Of a stretch of 64,000 nt of DNA, positions 26,203 through 35,568 are shown in pieces. The DNA is from Rhodovulum sp. PH10 (GTDB lineage Bacteria; Pseudomonadota; Alphaproteobacteria; Rhizobiales; Xanthobacteraceae): the NCBI RefSeq assembly GCF_000293785.1, contig NZ_AKZI01000050.1, positions 1 through 64,000 of the forward strand, given 5' to 3'. Made by a program: the position numbers and the translations under genes. Within the stretch, counting starts at the first letter, position 1. Every line of letters begins with the position of its first letter. The notes below the pieces were generated by a model that was given only the letters and a program-made list of their open reading frames with translations, was not told where the DNA came from and did not search any database.

Positions 26203-29200
26203 TCACGCCGCCTTGGCCTTGGCGGCGATGGCGGCGAGCTGGCGGACGATGGCGGTCGTGCCCTTCAGGCGGTCGGCCGGCTCCTCCCAGTCGTCGAAGA
26301 ACACCACCTTCATGTCCGGCCGCACCTTTGCGCACACCCCCTGCTTGCGGATGAAGTGAACGAGGCCCTCGGGGTTCGCGAAGCGGTCCTCGTGGAACGA
26401 CAGCACCGCCCCCTTCGGCCCGGCATCGACTTTTCCGACATTGGCGCGCCGGCACAGCGCCTTCAGGAGCACGGTCTGCAAGAGGTAATGCACCTCGGTC
26501 GGCATCTCGCCGAAGCGGTCGACCAGCTCGGCGGCAAACGAGTCGATCTCGCGCTCCTCGTCGAGGTCGGCGAGCCGGCGATAGAGCGCGAGCCGCACCG
26601 AGAGGTCGGGCACGTAATCCTCGGGGATCAGCACCGGCATGCCGAGGGTGAGCTGCGGCGACCAGCGATCCTCGACCGGCGCGGCGGTGCCCGACTTCAG
26701 GCTCTCCACCGCCTCCTCCAGCATCTGCTGATAGAGCTCGAAGCCGACCTCCTTGATGTGGCCGGACTGCTCGTCGCCCAACAGGTTGCCGGCGCCACGG
26801 ATGTCGAGATCGTGCGAGGCGAGCTGGAAGCCGGCGCCGAGCGTGTCGAGCGACTGCAGCACCTTCAGCCGCCGCTCGGCGGTCGGCGTGATCTTCCGCT
26901 CGGCGGGGATCGTGAACAGGGCGTAGGCGCGGGTCTTCGAGCGGCCGACCCGGCCGCGGAGCTGATAGAGCTGAGCGAGGCCGAACATGTCGGCGCGGTG
27001 GACGATCAGCGTGTTGGCGGTCGGGATGTCGAGGCCGGACTCGACGATCGTGGTCGAGAGCAGCACGTCGTACTTGCCGTCGTAGAAGGCCGACATCACG
27101 TCCTCGAGCACGCCCGGCGACATCTGGCCGTGCGCCGTCACCACCCGCACCTCCGGCACCGACTGGTCGAGGAACGCCTTCGCCTCGGCCAAGTCCTCGA
27201 TACGCGGGCAGACATAGAAGGCCTGGCCGCCGCGGTAGCGCTCGCGCAAAAGCGCCTCGCGGACGATCAGCGGATCGAACGGGGTGACGAAGGTGCGCAC
27301 CGCCAGGCGATCGACCGGCGGGGTGGCGATGATCGACAATTCCCGCACCCCGGTGAGGGCGAGCTGGAGCGTGCGCGGGATCGGCGTCGCGGTGAGGGTG
27401 AGGACGTGCACCTCGGCGCGCAGCTTCTTCAGGCGCTCCTTGTGGGAGACCCCGAAATGCTGCTCCTCGTCGACGATGACGAGGCCCAGATCCTTGAACT
27501 TGATGGTCTTTCCGAGCAGCGCGTGGGTGCCGACGACGATGTCGATCTGCCCCTCGGCGAGCCCCTTGCGGGTCTTTGCCATCTCCTGCGTGCTGGCGAG
27601 CCGGGAGAGCTGGCCGACATTGACGGGGAAGCTGCGGAACCGCTCGGAGAAGGTGCGGAAATGCTGGCGGGCGAGCAGCGTGGTCGGCACCACGACGGCG
27701 ATCTGCTTGCCGTTCATCACGGTCGCGAAGGCGGCGCGCAGCGCCACCTCGGTCTTGCCGAAGCCGACGTCGCCGCACACGAGGCGATCCATCGGCCGGC
27801 CGGCCGCGAGGTCGTCGAGCACCGAGTCGATCGCCGCGCGCTGGTCGTCGGTCTCGTCGTAGGGGAAGCCGGCGCAGAACTCGTCGTACGCCCCCTGCCC
27901 GACCGACAGCCGCTCGGCCGCGCGCAGCTGCCGCTCGGCGGCGATGCGGATCAGCTCGCCGGCGATCTCGCGGATGCGCTGCTTCATCCGCGCCTTGCGG
28001 GTCTGCCAGCCGGCGCCGCCGAGCCGGTCGAGCTCGACCATCGTGTCCTCGGCGCCGTAGCGCGACAGAAGCTCGATGTTCTCGACCGGGAGATACAGCT
28101 TGTCGTCGCCGGCGTAGTGCAGCTCGAGGCAGTCGTGCGGTGCGCCGGCGGCCTCGATCGTCTTCAGCCCGATGAAACGGCCGATGCCGTGGTCGACATG
28201 CACCACGATGTCGCCGGCCGACAGGCTGGTGATCTCGGCGATGAAGTTTTCCGCGCGTTTCGCCGTGCGCTTCTGGCGGACCAGGCGGTCGCCCAAAATG
28301 TCCTGCTCGCCGATCACGGCGAGGTCGTCGGTGGAAAAGCCCGCCTCGAGGCCGAGCACCGCGAGCGAGATCTCGACCGCCGGGCGATTGCGCGCCTCCG
28401 GCCAGCTCGACACGTTGGTGAGGTTGACGAGCTTGTGGTCGGCCAGAACGTGGCCCATGCGGTCGCGCGCGCCCTCCGACCACAGGGCGATCACCACCCG
28501 CTTGCCATCGGTCTGCAGACTCTCGACGTGGCCTTTGAGCGCCTCGAACACGTTGGCGTCGGCGGCGCGCTCGGCGGCGAAGTTGCGCCCGGCTCTTGTC
28601 GCGGCGTCGATCACCGGGCCGCAAGTTTCAGCGCTCGCGCCTTCGGGCGTCGCGAACGGCGTGAGGCGGACCAGCGCCGCGGTTTCGAGGCGCTCCTTCC
28701 ATTCCGAATCGGTCACGTACAGCCGATCGGGCGGCAGCGGCTTGTAGGGCGGGCCGCCGCCCGCCATCGTCACCGCCTGCTTGCGGGCGTCGTAATAGTC
28801 GGCGATTTGGGCGAGCCGCTCGTGCACCGCCTCCTCGGCGAGATGCTCGAGCACCACCGGCGTGTCCGGCACATAGTCGAGCAGCGTGTCCATCCGGTCG
28901 TGAAACAGCGGCAGCCAGTGCTCCATGCCGGGATAGCGCCGGCCCTCGCTCACTGCCTCGTAGAGCGGATCGCCCGAGGTCGCCGCGCCAAAGGTCGAGA
29001 CGTAGGCCTGGCGGAATTTCCGGATGGTCTCGGTGACCAGCTGGAACTCGGAGACCGGGACGAGATCGAGCGCGCGGAGCTGGTCCTGGGTGCGTTGGGT
29101 CTCGGGATCGAAGGTGCGGATCGATTCGAGCGTGTCGCCGAAGAAGTCGAGCCGCACCGGCTCCGGCGCACCCGGCGGATAGAGGTCGATGATGCCGCCG

Positions 29201-29739
29201 CGCACGGCGTACTCGCCCGCCTCGCGCACCGTCGCGGTGCGCAGAAAGCCGTTCAGCTCGAGCCAGTGGGTGATGCCGTCCATCGCCAAGCGGTTGCCGG
29301 GCGCGGCCGAGAACGCCTGCCCCGCCAAGGTCTTGCGGGCCGGCACGCGCTGCACCACGGCGTTGACGGTGGTCAGCAGCACGGTCGGGGCTTCGCTTCC
29401 CTTCAGCCGGGCGAGGCGGGCGAGCGTCGTCATCCGCTCGGCGACCACGCCCGGATGCGGCGAGACGCGGTCGTAGGGCTGGCAGTCCCAGGCCGGCAGC
29501 TGGAGCCGCACGAGGTTCGGCGCGAAGAAGCTCAGCGCACGGGCGAGCTGCGCCATCCGGGCGCCGTCACGGCAGACGACCACGAGGCCGACCGCCGGCG
29601 GGTTTTTGCGGGCCACGACCGCGCGGGCGAGATCGGCGAGCACCAAGCCTTCGGCACCGTCGGCGACGCTCGCCAGCGTCAGCGGGCGGCCGGGCGAGAG
29701 CTGCGCGGCGGGGGATTTGGCGGGGGATTTTTGGGCCAT
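26203..29739 (-). CDS. mfd: Transcription-repair coupling factor
   Basis: Mfd (1178 residues) removes stalled RNA polymerase and recruits UvrA to lesions. The N-terminal UvrB-like module includes LQLPAWDCQPYDRVSPHP. The RNA polymerase-interaction region GDIVVHVDHGIGRFIGL (about residue 505) precedes the RecG-like motor: Walker A GDVGFGKTEVALRAAF near 655, DEEQHFGV near 758, and the C-terminal RGRVGRS region. The last 100 residues form the UvrA-occluding D7 domain. ATG 29739 (MAQKSPAK) was preferred to one 26 codons upstream, because the extension has no conserved sequence. sdhE lies just upstream in the same direction, as in many alphaproteobacteria. Confidence 0.97.
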   Translation of the reverse strand: MAQKSPAKSPAAQLSPGRPLTLASVADGAEGLVLADLARAVVARKNPPAVGLVVVCRDGARMAQLARALSFFAPNLVRLQLPAWDCQPYDRVSPHPGVVAERMTTLARLARLKGSEAPTVLLTTVNAVVQRVPARKTLAGQAFSAAPGNRLAMDGITHWLELNGFLRTATVREAGEYAVRGGIIDLYPPGAPEPVRLDFFGDTLESIRTFDPETQRTQDQLRALDLVPVSEFQLVTETIRKFRQAYVSTFGAATSGDPLYEAVSEGRRYPGMEHWLPLFHDRMDTLLDYVPDTPVVLEHLAEEAVHERLAQIADYYDARKQAVTMAGGGPPYKPLPPDRLYVTDSEWKERLETAALVRLTPFATPEGASAETCGPVIDAATRAGRNFAAERAADANVFEALKGHVESLQTDGKRVVIALWSEGARDRMGHVLADHKLVNLTNVSSWPEARNRPAVEISLAVLGLEAGFSTDDLAVIGEQDILGDRLVRQKRTAKRAENFIAEITSLSAGDIVVHVDHGIGRFIGLKTIEAAGAPHDCLELHYAGDDKLYLPVENIELLSRYGAEDTMVELDRLGGAGWQTRKARMKQRIREIAGELIRIAAERQLRAAERLSVGQGAYDEFCAGFPYDETDDQRAAIDSVLDDLAAGRPMDRLVCGDVGFGKTEVALRAAFATVMNGKQIAVVVPTTLLARQHFRTFSERFRSFPVNVGQLSRLASTQEMAKTRKGLAEGQIDIVVGTHALLGKTIKFKDLGLVIVDEEQHFGVSHKERLKKLRAEVHVLTLTATPIPRTLQLALTGVRELSIIATPPVDRLAVRTFVTPFDPLIVREALLRERYRGGQAFYVCPRIEDLAEAKAFLDQSVPEVRVVTAHGQMSPGVLEDVMSAFYDGKYDVLLSTTIVESGLDIPTANTLIVHRADMFGLAQLYQLRGRVGRSKTRAYALFTIPAERKITPTAERRLKVLQSLDTLGAGFQLASHDLDIRGAGNLLGDEQSGHIKEVGFELYQQMLEEAVESLKSGTAAPVEDRWSPQLTLGMPVLIPEDYVPDLSVRLALYRRLADLDEEREIDSFAAELVDRFGEMPTEVHYLLQTVLLKALCRRANVGKVDAGPKGAVLSFHEDRFANPEGLVHFIRKQGVCAKVRPDMKVVFFDDWEEPADRLKGTTAIVRQLAAIAAKAKAA

Positions 29740-29844
29740 GGTCGTCCAGCAGAGAGAATCGTGATCGGGACGCGCGGGCGACGACGGGTTGGGGTCGCGG
29801 GCATCACCCGCGACCACCCCTCGCCTGCCGGAAAGGGCGAAGCG

Positions 29845-30135
29845 TCACTCCGCGTCCTTGGCGTGATTGAACGCGGCGATGCGCCGGTAGAGCGGCGTGT
29901 CGTATTCCGGCGGCACCGGGGTCGATCCGGTCAGCCAGCCATAGAGGTCGAGGTCGGCGCGCTCGCACAGCGTCTCGAACGCGTCGAGCTCGTCCTCGGA
30001 AAGCGTGTCGATGGTCGCATCGGCGAACCGGCCGGTGATCAAGTCGAGCTCGCGGGTGCCGCGCCGCCATGCCCGGAACAACAGCCGCCGCCGGCGCGGT
30101 GACAGCCCTTCGCTCGATCGTGTGGTGCCGGTCAT
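29845..30135 (-). CDS. sdhE: Succinate dehydrogenase assembly factor SdhE
   Basis: The 96-residue protein (SdhE/SDH5, former DUF339) helps attach FAD covalently to the flavoprotein subunit of succinate dehydrogenase. The motif RRGTRELDLITGRF contains the RGxxE signature needed for flavinylation. YGWLTGSTPVP and DTPLYRRIAAF close the domain. It is followed by mfd in the same direction, a common alphaproteobacterial pairing. The ATG chosen gives a normal length. Confidence 0.92.
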   Translation of the reverse strand: MTGTTRSSEGLSPRRRRLLFRAWRRGTRELDLITGRFADATIDTLSEDELDAFETLCERADLDLYGWLTGSTPVPPEYDTPLYRRIAAFNHAKDAE

Positions 30136-30302
30136 CTGCTCTCCCCGGAAACGCCGAAAGCCCGGACGGTGCCGGGCGCCGCTGTCATATAGCCGCGGGG
30201 CGCCGCGCCGCCAATGGACAGAAGGCTGCCGGTTGCGGTATCGACGAACCACACGCGGCCTTGCCGGCTCCGGCGACGGCCGAGCGAAACCCTCGATCGC
30301 CC

Positions 30303-30527
30303 ATGACCCTGATCCACAACGAGCAGACCAAGCTGACGGCGGCGGCGATCGACCGCCTTTCGACCGCCTGCATCGCGCTCGGGGTGATCGCGCCCGTCGT
30401 CTCGTTCGGAATGGGCGGAACCGGCTACTCGCTGATCACCGTGACGGCGTTCGGCGTCGTCTGGTTTTCGATCGGAGCGTGCCTACATTTCCTGGGACGC
30501 GCGATCCTCCGGAGGCTTCGCCCATGA
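30303..30527 (+). CDS. Small two-helix membrane protein
   Basis: This 74-residue protein has a short polar N-terminus and two hydrophobic segments (about residues 22-38 and 43-66), ending in a basic RAILRRLRP tail. No family is recognised. Its TGA overlaps the ATG of a second tiny membrane-protein gene (ATGA at 30524-30527), arguing that both are translated. It is divergent from sdhE across a 167-bp gap. Confidence 0.6.
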   Translation: MTLIHNEQTKLTAAAIDRLSTACIALGVIAPVVSFGMGGTGYSLITVTAFGVVWFSIGACLHFLGRAILRRLRP

Positions 30528-30634
30528 CCGCCGTGGAAATTTACGCGTTCTACATCGCTCCGCTGATCGTGCTCGGCGTCGGGCTCCTGATGTATTGGGT
30601 GGCGAGCCGCGACACGCCGGAGAAGCATCGATAG
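30524..30634 (+). CDS. 36-residue single-span membrane protein
   Basis: The gene starts inside the stop codon of the preceding small gene and encodes 36 residues: a single hydrophobic helix (IYAFYIAPLIVLGVGLLMYW) and a charged tail. Proteins this small and hydrophobic often act as subunits or regulators of larger membrane complexes. No partner can be named. Support is the 4-bp overlap and the clean transmembrane segment. Confidence 0.55.
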   Translation: MTAVEIYAFYIAPLIVLGVGLLMYWVASRDTPEKHR

Positions 30635-30683
30635 ACGCCGCTCCGGCGGTTCGTCCGCGGCAAAAGACCCGCAGCCCCCGGCG

Positions 30684-31247
30684 TCACGCGGGCGTGCGGG
30701 CCGTGCGCAGCGCGAGTGCCCGGATCAGCGCCTTGGCGTCGGGCGGCGGCGCCTGCTCGATGCGGCGGTACTCTCGCCCATCCGGCGTGCGCGCCATCAT
30801 GCCGAGATCGACCATCTCACGCCGCAGCAACGCGTGGTCGCCGAACAGGTGCGCCTCCTGGAGCGCGCGGTTGATCTCCGGCTCCGAAAGCACCACCCGC
30901 GGGGCGATCCGCGACCACAGCACCCACAGGCACGCCACCCGCTCGCTCTGCTTGCCGGGCCAGCGCTTGAGCCGCCCCGCCTCGTCCAAATACCGCAGAA
31001 GCCGCTCGACCTTGCGGAAGTCGACCGGCGGCGCGGGTGTCTTCGGTGCAGGGTTCTCCAAACGCCCGCGCGCCTCCTGCTGGGCGCGAAGGTGCTGGAA
31101 ATTGCGGTAGCCGGTGGCGCGCGCCAGCATGTTCAGCATCACGACGTGGCCGACCGGCCCACTGCCGGCGCGGGCGAGCTCGCCCTCGAGGGCGCGCGCA
31201 AGTGCGGACAGATCGTCCGTCTCGAAGGGAATCAGTTCGCGGGACAT
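30684..31247 (-). CDS. DUF2087 domain protein
   Basis: The 187-residue protein has an N-terminal helical half (DDLSALARALEGEL, YRNFQHLRAQQEARG) and a C-terminal DUF2087 domain: VERLLRYLDEAGRLKRWPGK through LFGDHALLRREMVDLGMMARTPDGREYRRI. DUF2087 is a winged-helix-like domain, often fused to HTH regulators, so a DNA-binding or regulatory role is possible. The start ATG has GGAGG at good spacing. The frame continues upstream to 31568, but that extension crosses the TetR operators and is unlikely to be translated. Confidence 0.75.
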   Translation of the reverse strand: MSRELIPFETDDLSALARALEGELARAGSGPVGHVVMLNMLARATGYRNFQHLRAQQEARGRLENPAPKTPAPPVDFRKVERLLRYLDEAGRLKRWPGKQSERVACLWVLWSRIAPRVVLSEPEINRALQEAHLFGDHALLRREMVDLGMMARTPDGREYRRIEQAPPPDAKALIRALALRTARTPA

Positions 31248-31491
31248 CACCCGAATCCTCCACGTGCCGAGATCCGCAAGGACGGGTCCTGACGGAGCGT
31301 CGTGGTCGCCGGCTTCGACGTGGCACGGGACGGGGTGTCGACCGTGACGAGGATTTTTCTCTGGCAGGTTCAGCTCCCCGTCTCCGGGGCGGCGACGCCT
31401 GGGTGAACTGCCGACCGACCAGCCGTATAGGCCACCGTTTTTGCGCGTGCAAGTCGATCGGGGGCGATCCGTCGCAGCGCGGACAAACACC

Positions 31492-31528
31492 ATACCGACC
31501 GGTATAGACAGGCCATACCGATCGGTAT
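31492..31528. promoter_or_regulatory. Twin palindromic operators of the TetR gene
   Basis: Two near-identical sites stand just before the TetR gene: ATACCGACCGGTAT (31492-31505) and the perfect palindrome ATACCGATCGGTAT (31515-31528). Their centres are 23 bp apart, about two helical turns. The TACCG...CGGTA form is typical of TetR-family operators. The second copy ends 11 bp before the ATG, so bound repressor would block the tetR-SDR operon. Confidence 0.85.
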
Positions 31529-31539
31529 AACGTCGCCAC

Positions 31540-32130
31540 ATGAACCCGCCGGCCGATTCGCGCTCCACCCTCCTCGCCTGCGCCCTGCATTTGTTCGCGA
31601 GGCACGGCTACGACGCCGTCGGGGTCCAGCAGATCGTTGCGGCGGCCGGGCTCACAAAACCCTCGCTCTACCATCACTTCGGCAGCAAGCTCGGCCTTCT
31701 GGAGACGCTGCTCGACGACCGGCTGGCGCCGTTCCATGCCCGTCTCGCGTCGGCGGCGGACGTGCACGCCGACCTCTGCGGCAATCTCGGTGCGACGCTC
31801 GCCGCGATCGCCCGCACCTCCTTCGAGGTCGTCGCGGCCGAGCCCGACGTCTACCGCCTCTATCTCTCGCTGTGGTTCGCGCCGCCGGAGAGCGAGGCCT
31901 ACCGCGCCGCCCTGCCCTGGCACGAGCGGCATTTCGCGGCGATCGAGGCCGTCTTTCTGGCGGCCGCCGAGCACCACGGCAACATGGCCGGGCGGCACCG
32001 CGCCTACGCGGCGACCTTTCTCGGCACGTTCAACACCTACGCCTCGTTCGGCCTGAACGGGGTCGCGACCCTCGACGAGGCGCTCCTGGACCGAGCGATC
32101 CACCAGTTCATGCACGGAATTTTCTCATGA
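31540..32130 (+). CDS. TetR/AcrR family transcriptional regulator
   Basis: The 196-residue repressor has the N-terminal TetR helix-turn-helix: LFARHGYDAVGVQQIVAAAG, then LTKPSLYHHFGSKLGLLETL (about residues 16-55). The C-terminal ligand domain is Ala-rich and helical (FEVVAAEPDVYRLYLSLWF). Twin palindromes just upstream suggest autoregulation. Its TGA overlaps the ATG of the SDR gene, so the repressor probably controls that enzyme in response to its substrate. The ligand is unknown. Confidence 0.92.
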   Translation: MNPPADSRSTLLACALHLFARHGYDAVGVQQIVAAAGLTKPSLYHHFGSKLGLLETLLDDRLAPFHARLASAADVHADLCGNLGATLAAIARTSFEVVAAEPDVYRLYLSLWFAPPESEAYRAALPWHERHFAAIEAVFLAAAEHHGNMAGRHRAYAATFLGTFNTYASFGLNGVATLDEALLDRAIHQFMHGIFS

Positions 32131-32987
32131 AGACATTGACCGACAAGGCCATCGTGATCACCGGCGCCGCCTCCGGGATCGGCCGGGCGCTCGCCGTCCG
32201 GCTGGCCGCCGAGCGCACCCGCCTCGCTCTGCTCGACCGCGATGCCGACGGGCTTCGCGACACCGTCGCACGTTGCCGGGAGGCCGGTGCGGCCGCGGTC
32301 GAAGGCCGAACCCTCGACGTCGCCCGGCGCGAGGCGGTGGAGGCCGCGGCGCGCGCGGTGGTCGCGCGCTTCGGCGAGGTGGACGTCGTCGTCAACAATG
32401 CCGGCGTGTCGTCCACCGGTGCGATCGGCGAACTGACCGACGCCACGCTGCACTGGACCATGGAGATCAATTTCTGGGGCGTCGTCCACGGCACCATGGC
32501 CTTTCTGCCGCATCTGGTCGCGCGGCCCGAGGCGAGCCTCGTCAACGTGTCGAGCGTTTACGGGCTGATCGGCGTTCCGGGCCAGGCCGCCTATTGCGCC
32601 AGCAAGTTCGCGGTGCGCGGCTTCACCGAGGCGATCCGGCAGGATTTGCGCGATACCGGGGTCGCCGTCTCGGTGGTGTTTCCGGGCGGGGTGCGGACCA
32701 ACATCGTCGCCGGCTCGCGCTACGACGGCGCGCTGTCGGCGGCGGAGCGGCAAAAACTCGCCACCGCCTTCGCGGCGAGCCTGCGGACCGAGCCCGAGGT
32801 CGCGGCCGAGACGATCGTGCGCGGCATCCGCCGCAAGGCGCCCCGCATCCTGATCGGCAGCGACGCCACCGCGATCGACCTCCTCGCCCGCCTGCGGCCG
32901 GCCACCTACGATTCGGTGGTCGCGCGGAAGACCGCGGCGTTCCGGGAACGGCTCGCCCGTGCGGCCCTCCTCCCCGAGCCCCGTTGA
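32127..32987 (+). CDS. Short-chain dehydrogenase/reductase
   Basis: The 286-residue classical SDR has the cofactor motif TGAASGIG (about residues 12-19), VVVNNAGVSS, and the catalytic Ser...Tyr-x3-Lys set in VNVSSVYG and YCASKFAVRGFTEA. The Asp after the second strand (ALLDRDADG) points to NAD(H) rather than NADP(H). A C-terminal extension (about 40 residues, LLARLRPATYDSVVARK) resembles SDRs acting on lipophilic substrates. It is translationally coupled to the TetR gene. Confidence 0.9.
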   Translation: MKTLTDKAIVITGAASGIGRALAVRLAAERTRLALLDRDADGLRDTVARCREAGAAAVEGRTLDVARREAVEAAARAVVARFGEVDVVVNNAGVSSTGAIGELTDATLHWTMEINFWGVVHGTMAFLPHLVARPEASLVNVSSVYGLIGVPGQAAYCASKFAVRGFTEAIRQDLRDTGVAVSVVFPGGVRTNIVAGSRYDGALSAAERQKLATAFAASLRTEPEVAAETIVRGIRRKAPRILIGSDATAIDLLARLRPATYDSVVARKTAAFRERLARAALLPEPR

Positions 32988-33085
32988 CCGGCCATTCGCG
33001 GGGGGCGGGCCGGTCCGTTCCCCGAACGGGTTGAACCGCGGCCGCATCGGATGGACAGTCGGCGCCCCACACCGCCGGTCCACCG

Positions 33086-35188
33086 ATGCGAAGACCCGAC
33101 AGCCTCAATCCCCTGTTCGCCGCCATCACCACCCTGCCCGGCGTCGGGCCGAAGATGGAGCGCCTCTATGCCCGCCTGCTCGGGCGCGAGGCGCCGCGGG
33201 TGCTCGACCTCGTCTTCCATCTGCCGACCGGCTTCATCGACCGGCGCGCCCGCCCGAAGCTCGCCGAGGTGAAGCCCGGCAGCGTGGCGACGGTGTGCGT
33301 GAAGGTGGAGCGGCATCGCCCGCCGCCGCCCGGCCGCTCGCGCGCGCCGCATCTCGTCTTTGCGAGCGACGCCACCGGCGACCTCGTGATCACCTATTTC
33401 AGGGCGCGGCCGGAGCATCTGCAAAAGCTCTTCCCGGTCGGCGAGGAGCGCTGGGTGTCGGGCACCACGGCGCTCTATGACGGCATGCTGCAGATGGTGC
33501 ATCCCGACCGGGTGATGACCGAGGCGGAGCTGGAAAAACTCGCGCCGATCGAGCCGGTCTATCCGCTGACCGAGGGTCTTTCGGCCTATGCGGTGCGGCG
33601 GGCGGTGGAGGCGGCGCTGTCGCCGCTGCCGAGCCTGCCCGAGTGGCAGGACGCGGCCTTTCTCGCCGCCGAAAAATTTCCGAGCTTTGCCGAAGCCCTG
33701 CGCACGGTGCATCGGCCGGGCGAGCCGGAGGACGTTTCGGCCGAGAAAAGCCCGGCGTGGCGGCGGCTCGCCTTCGACGAGCTCTTGGCCGGTCAGCTCG
33801 CCTTGGCGATGGTTCGCGCGCGGGTGAAGAAGGCCGCCGGCCGCGCCACGGTCGGCGACGGGCGGTTGCGCGAGAAGCTCGCCGCCGCGCTGCCCTGGAG
33901 CCTCACGCCCTCGCAGGACAAAGCGGTCGCCGACATCGTCGCCGATCTCGAGAAGCCCGAGCGAATGCTGCGGCTGGTGCAGGGCGACGTCGGCTCGGGC
34001 AAGACGGTGGTCGCGCTGTTCGCCTGCGCCACCGCGGTCGAGGCCGGCAGCCAAGCCGCCCTGATGGCGCCGACCGAAATTCTCGCCCGCCAGCACCTCA
34101 AGACCATCGCGCCGCTCGCAAATGCCGCGGGCCTGCGCATCGCCATCCTCACCGGACGCGAGCGCGGCCGGGAGCGCACCGCCACCTTGGCCGCGCTCGA
34201 GGCCGGCGAGATCGACCTTCTGGTCGGCACCCACGCGATCTTTCAGGACGACGTCGTCTTTCACGACCTCGCGCTCGCGGTGATCGACGAGCAGCACCGT
34301 TTCGGCGTCCACCAGCGCTATGCGCTCGCCAAGAAGGGCCACGCGGTGGACCTTCTGGTGATGACCGCAACGCCGATCCCGCGAACGCTCGTGCTGACCT
34401 ATTTCGGCGACATGGACGTCTCGGAGCTGCGGGAGAAGCCGGCCGGGCGAAAGCCGATCGACACCCGTACCGTCGCGCTCGACCGGCTCGACGACGTGGT
34501 GGCGGCGGTCGGCCGCGCGCTTCACGAGGGCCGGCGGGTCTACTGGGTCTGCCCGTTGGTGGAGGAGTCGGAAACGAGCGACCTCGCCGCCGCACAGGAC
34601 CGCTTCGGCGATCTCGAGAAGATTTTTGGCGCCACCGTCGGGCTGGTGCACGGAAAGATGCGCGGGAGCGAGAAGGACGCCGCGATGGCCGCCTTCGCCG
34701 CCGGCGAGACGACGCTTTTGGTCGCCACCACGGTGATCGAGGTCGGCGTCGACGTGCCGGAAGCGAGCGTGATGGTGATCGAGCACGCCGAGCGCTTCGG
34801 CCTCGCCCAGCTCCACCAGCTGCGCGGCCGGATCGGCCGCGGCGAGGCCGCCTCGACCTGCCTGCTCCTGTACAAGACGCCGGTCGGCGAGACGGCAAAG
34901 GCACGGCTCGCCACCATGCGCGACACCGAGGACGGCTTTCGCATCGCCGAGGAGGATCTTCGGCTGCGCGGCGAGGGCGACGTGCTGGGCACCCGGCAGA
35001 GCGGAATGCCGGGTTTTCGCGTCGCCCGCATCGAGTCCCACGCCGAATTGCTGGAAGCCGCCCGCGACGACGCCCGCCTGATCCTCGCCCGCGACCCCGA
35101 GCTAAAGTCCGAGCGCGGCGAGGCGTTGCGCACGCTCCTCTACCTCTTCGAGCGCGACGAGGCGGTCAGGCTCTTGCGGGCGGGGTGA
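33086..35188 (+). CDS. recG: ATP-dependent DNA helicase RecG
   Basis: RecG (700 residues) regresses stalled replication forks and branch-migrates Holliday junctions. The wedge domain (about residues 50-180) precedes the SF2 motor, with Walker A QGDVGSGKTVVALF near 300 and DEQHRFGV near 400. The motif TATPIPRTLVLTYFGDMD follows, then the RGRIGRG region and the C-terminal TRG motif with the DEQ- and GxRQSG-type elements (LGTRQSGMPGF). Length and order are normal. In many relatives recG is adjacent to sdhE-mfd; here an accessory block separates them. Confidence 0.97.
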   Translation: MRRPDSLNPLFAAITTLPGVGPKMERLYARLLGREAPRVLDLVFHLPTGFIDRRARPKLAEVKPGSVATVCVKVERHRPPPPGRSRAPHLVFASDATGDLVITYFRARPEHLQKLFPVGEERWVSGTTALYDGMLQMVHPDRVMTEAELEKLAPIEPVYPLTEGLSAYAVRRAVEAALSPLPSLPEWQDAAFLAAEKFPSFAEALRTVHRPGEPEDVSAEKSPAWRRLAFDELLAGQLALAMVRARVKKAAGRATVGDGRLREKLAAALPWSLTPSQDKAVADIVADLEKPERMLRLVQGDVGSGKTVVALFACATAVEAGSQAALMAPTEILARQHLKTIAPLANAAGLRIAILTGRERGRERTATLAALEAGEIDLLVGTHAIFQDDVVFHDLALAVIDEQHRFGVHQRYALAKKGHAVDLLVMTATPIPRTLVLTYFGDMDVSELREKPAGRKPIDTRTVALDRLDDVVAAVGRALHEGRRVYWVCPLVEESETSDLAAAQDRFGDLEKIFGATVGLVHGKMRGSEKDAAMAAFAAGETTLLVATTVIEVGVDVPEASVMVIEHAERFGLAQLHQLRGRIGRGEAASTCLLLYKTPVGETAKARLATMRDTEDGFRIAEEDLRLRGEGDVLGTRQSGMPGFRVARIESHAELLEAARDDARLILARDPELKSERGEALRTLLYLFERDEAVRLLRAG

Positions 35189-35256
35189 AAGGCGGCCCTG
35201 GACGGACGCGATCTGCCCCTACTACCCTCGGCTGCTTTCTTTACCCGAGCTTTTTC

Positions 35257-35568
35257 ATGCAAGTCATTGCCCGCCGAACGCTTGAGCTGTTCTGGTGCCG
35301 CCACCCGGCCGCCGAAGGACCAGTTCGGGTCTGGTACGCCGAAGTCTCGCGCGCGCTCTGGCGCGGGCCGTCCGACGTCAAGGCGCAGTTCGGGACGACG
35401 GTGGATTTTCTGCACGACAATCGATTGATTTTCGATCTCGGCGGAAACAAATATCGGTTGGTGGCCCACGTTTCCTATACTTACGGCCGGGTGCTGGTGA
35501 AGTTCATCGGAACCCATGCCGAGTACGATCGTATCGATCCGGATACCGTATCATGGCGCCAGAGATAG
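35257..35568 (+). CDS. HigB family toxin (mRNA interferase)
   Basis: The 103-residue protein matches the HigB_toxin (RelE-superfamily) domain. It has VDFLHDNRLIFDLGGNKYRL, then VLVKFIGTHAEYDRID, with the conserved Gly-Asn-Lys-Tyr-Arg and the C-terminal His-x2-Tyr-Asp. Such toxins cleave mRNA at the ribosome. The next gene overlaps its last 16 bp and encodes the HigA-like partner, the usual toxin-first order. A DSxDxK-type deletion is not seen, so the toxin looks intact. Confidence 0.85.
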   Translation: MQVIARRTLELFWCRHPAAEGPVRVWYAEVSRALWRGPSDVKAQFGTTVDFLHDNRLIFDLGGNKYRLVAHVSYTYGRVLVKFIGTHAEYDRIDPDTVSWRQR

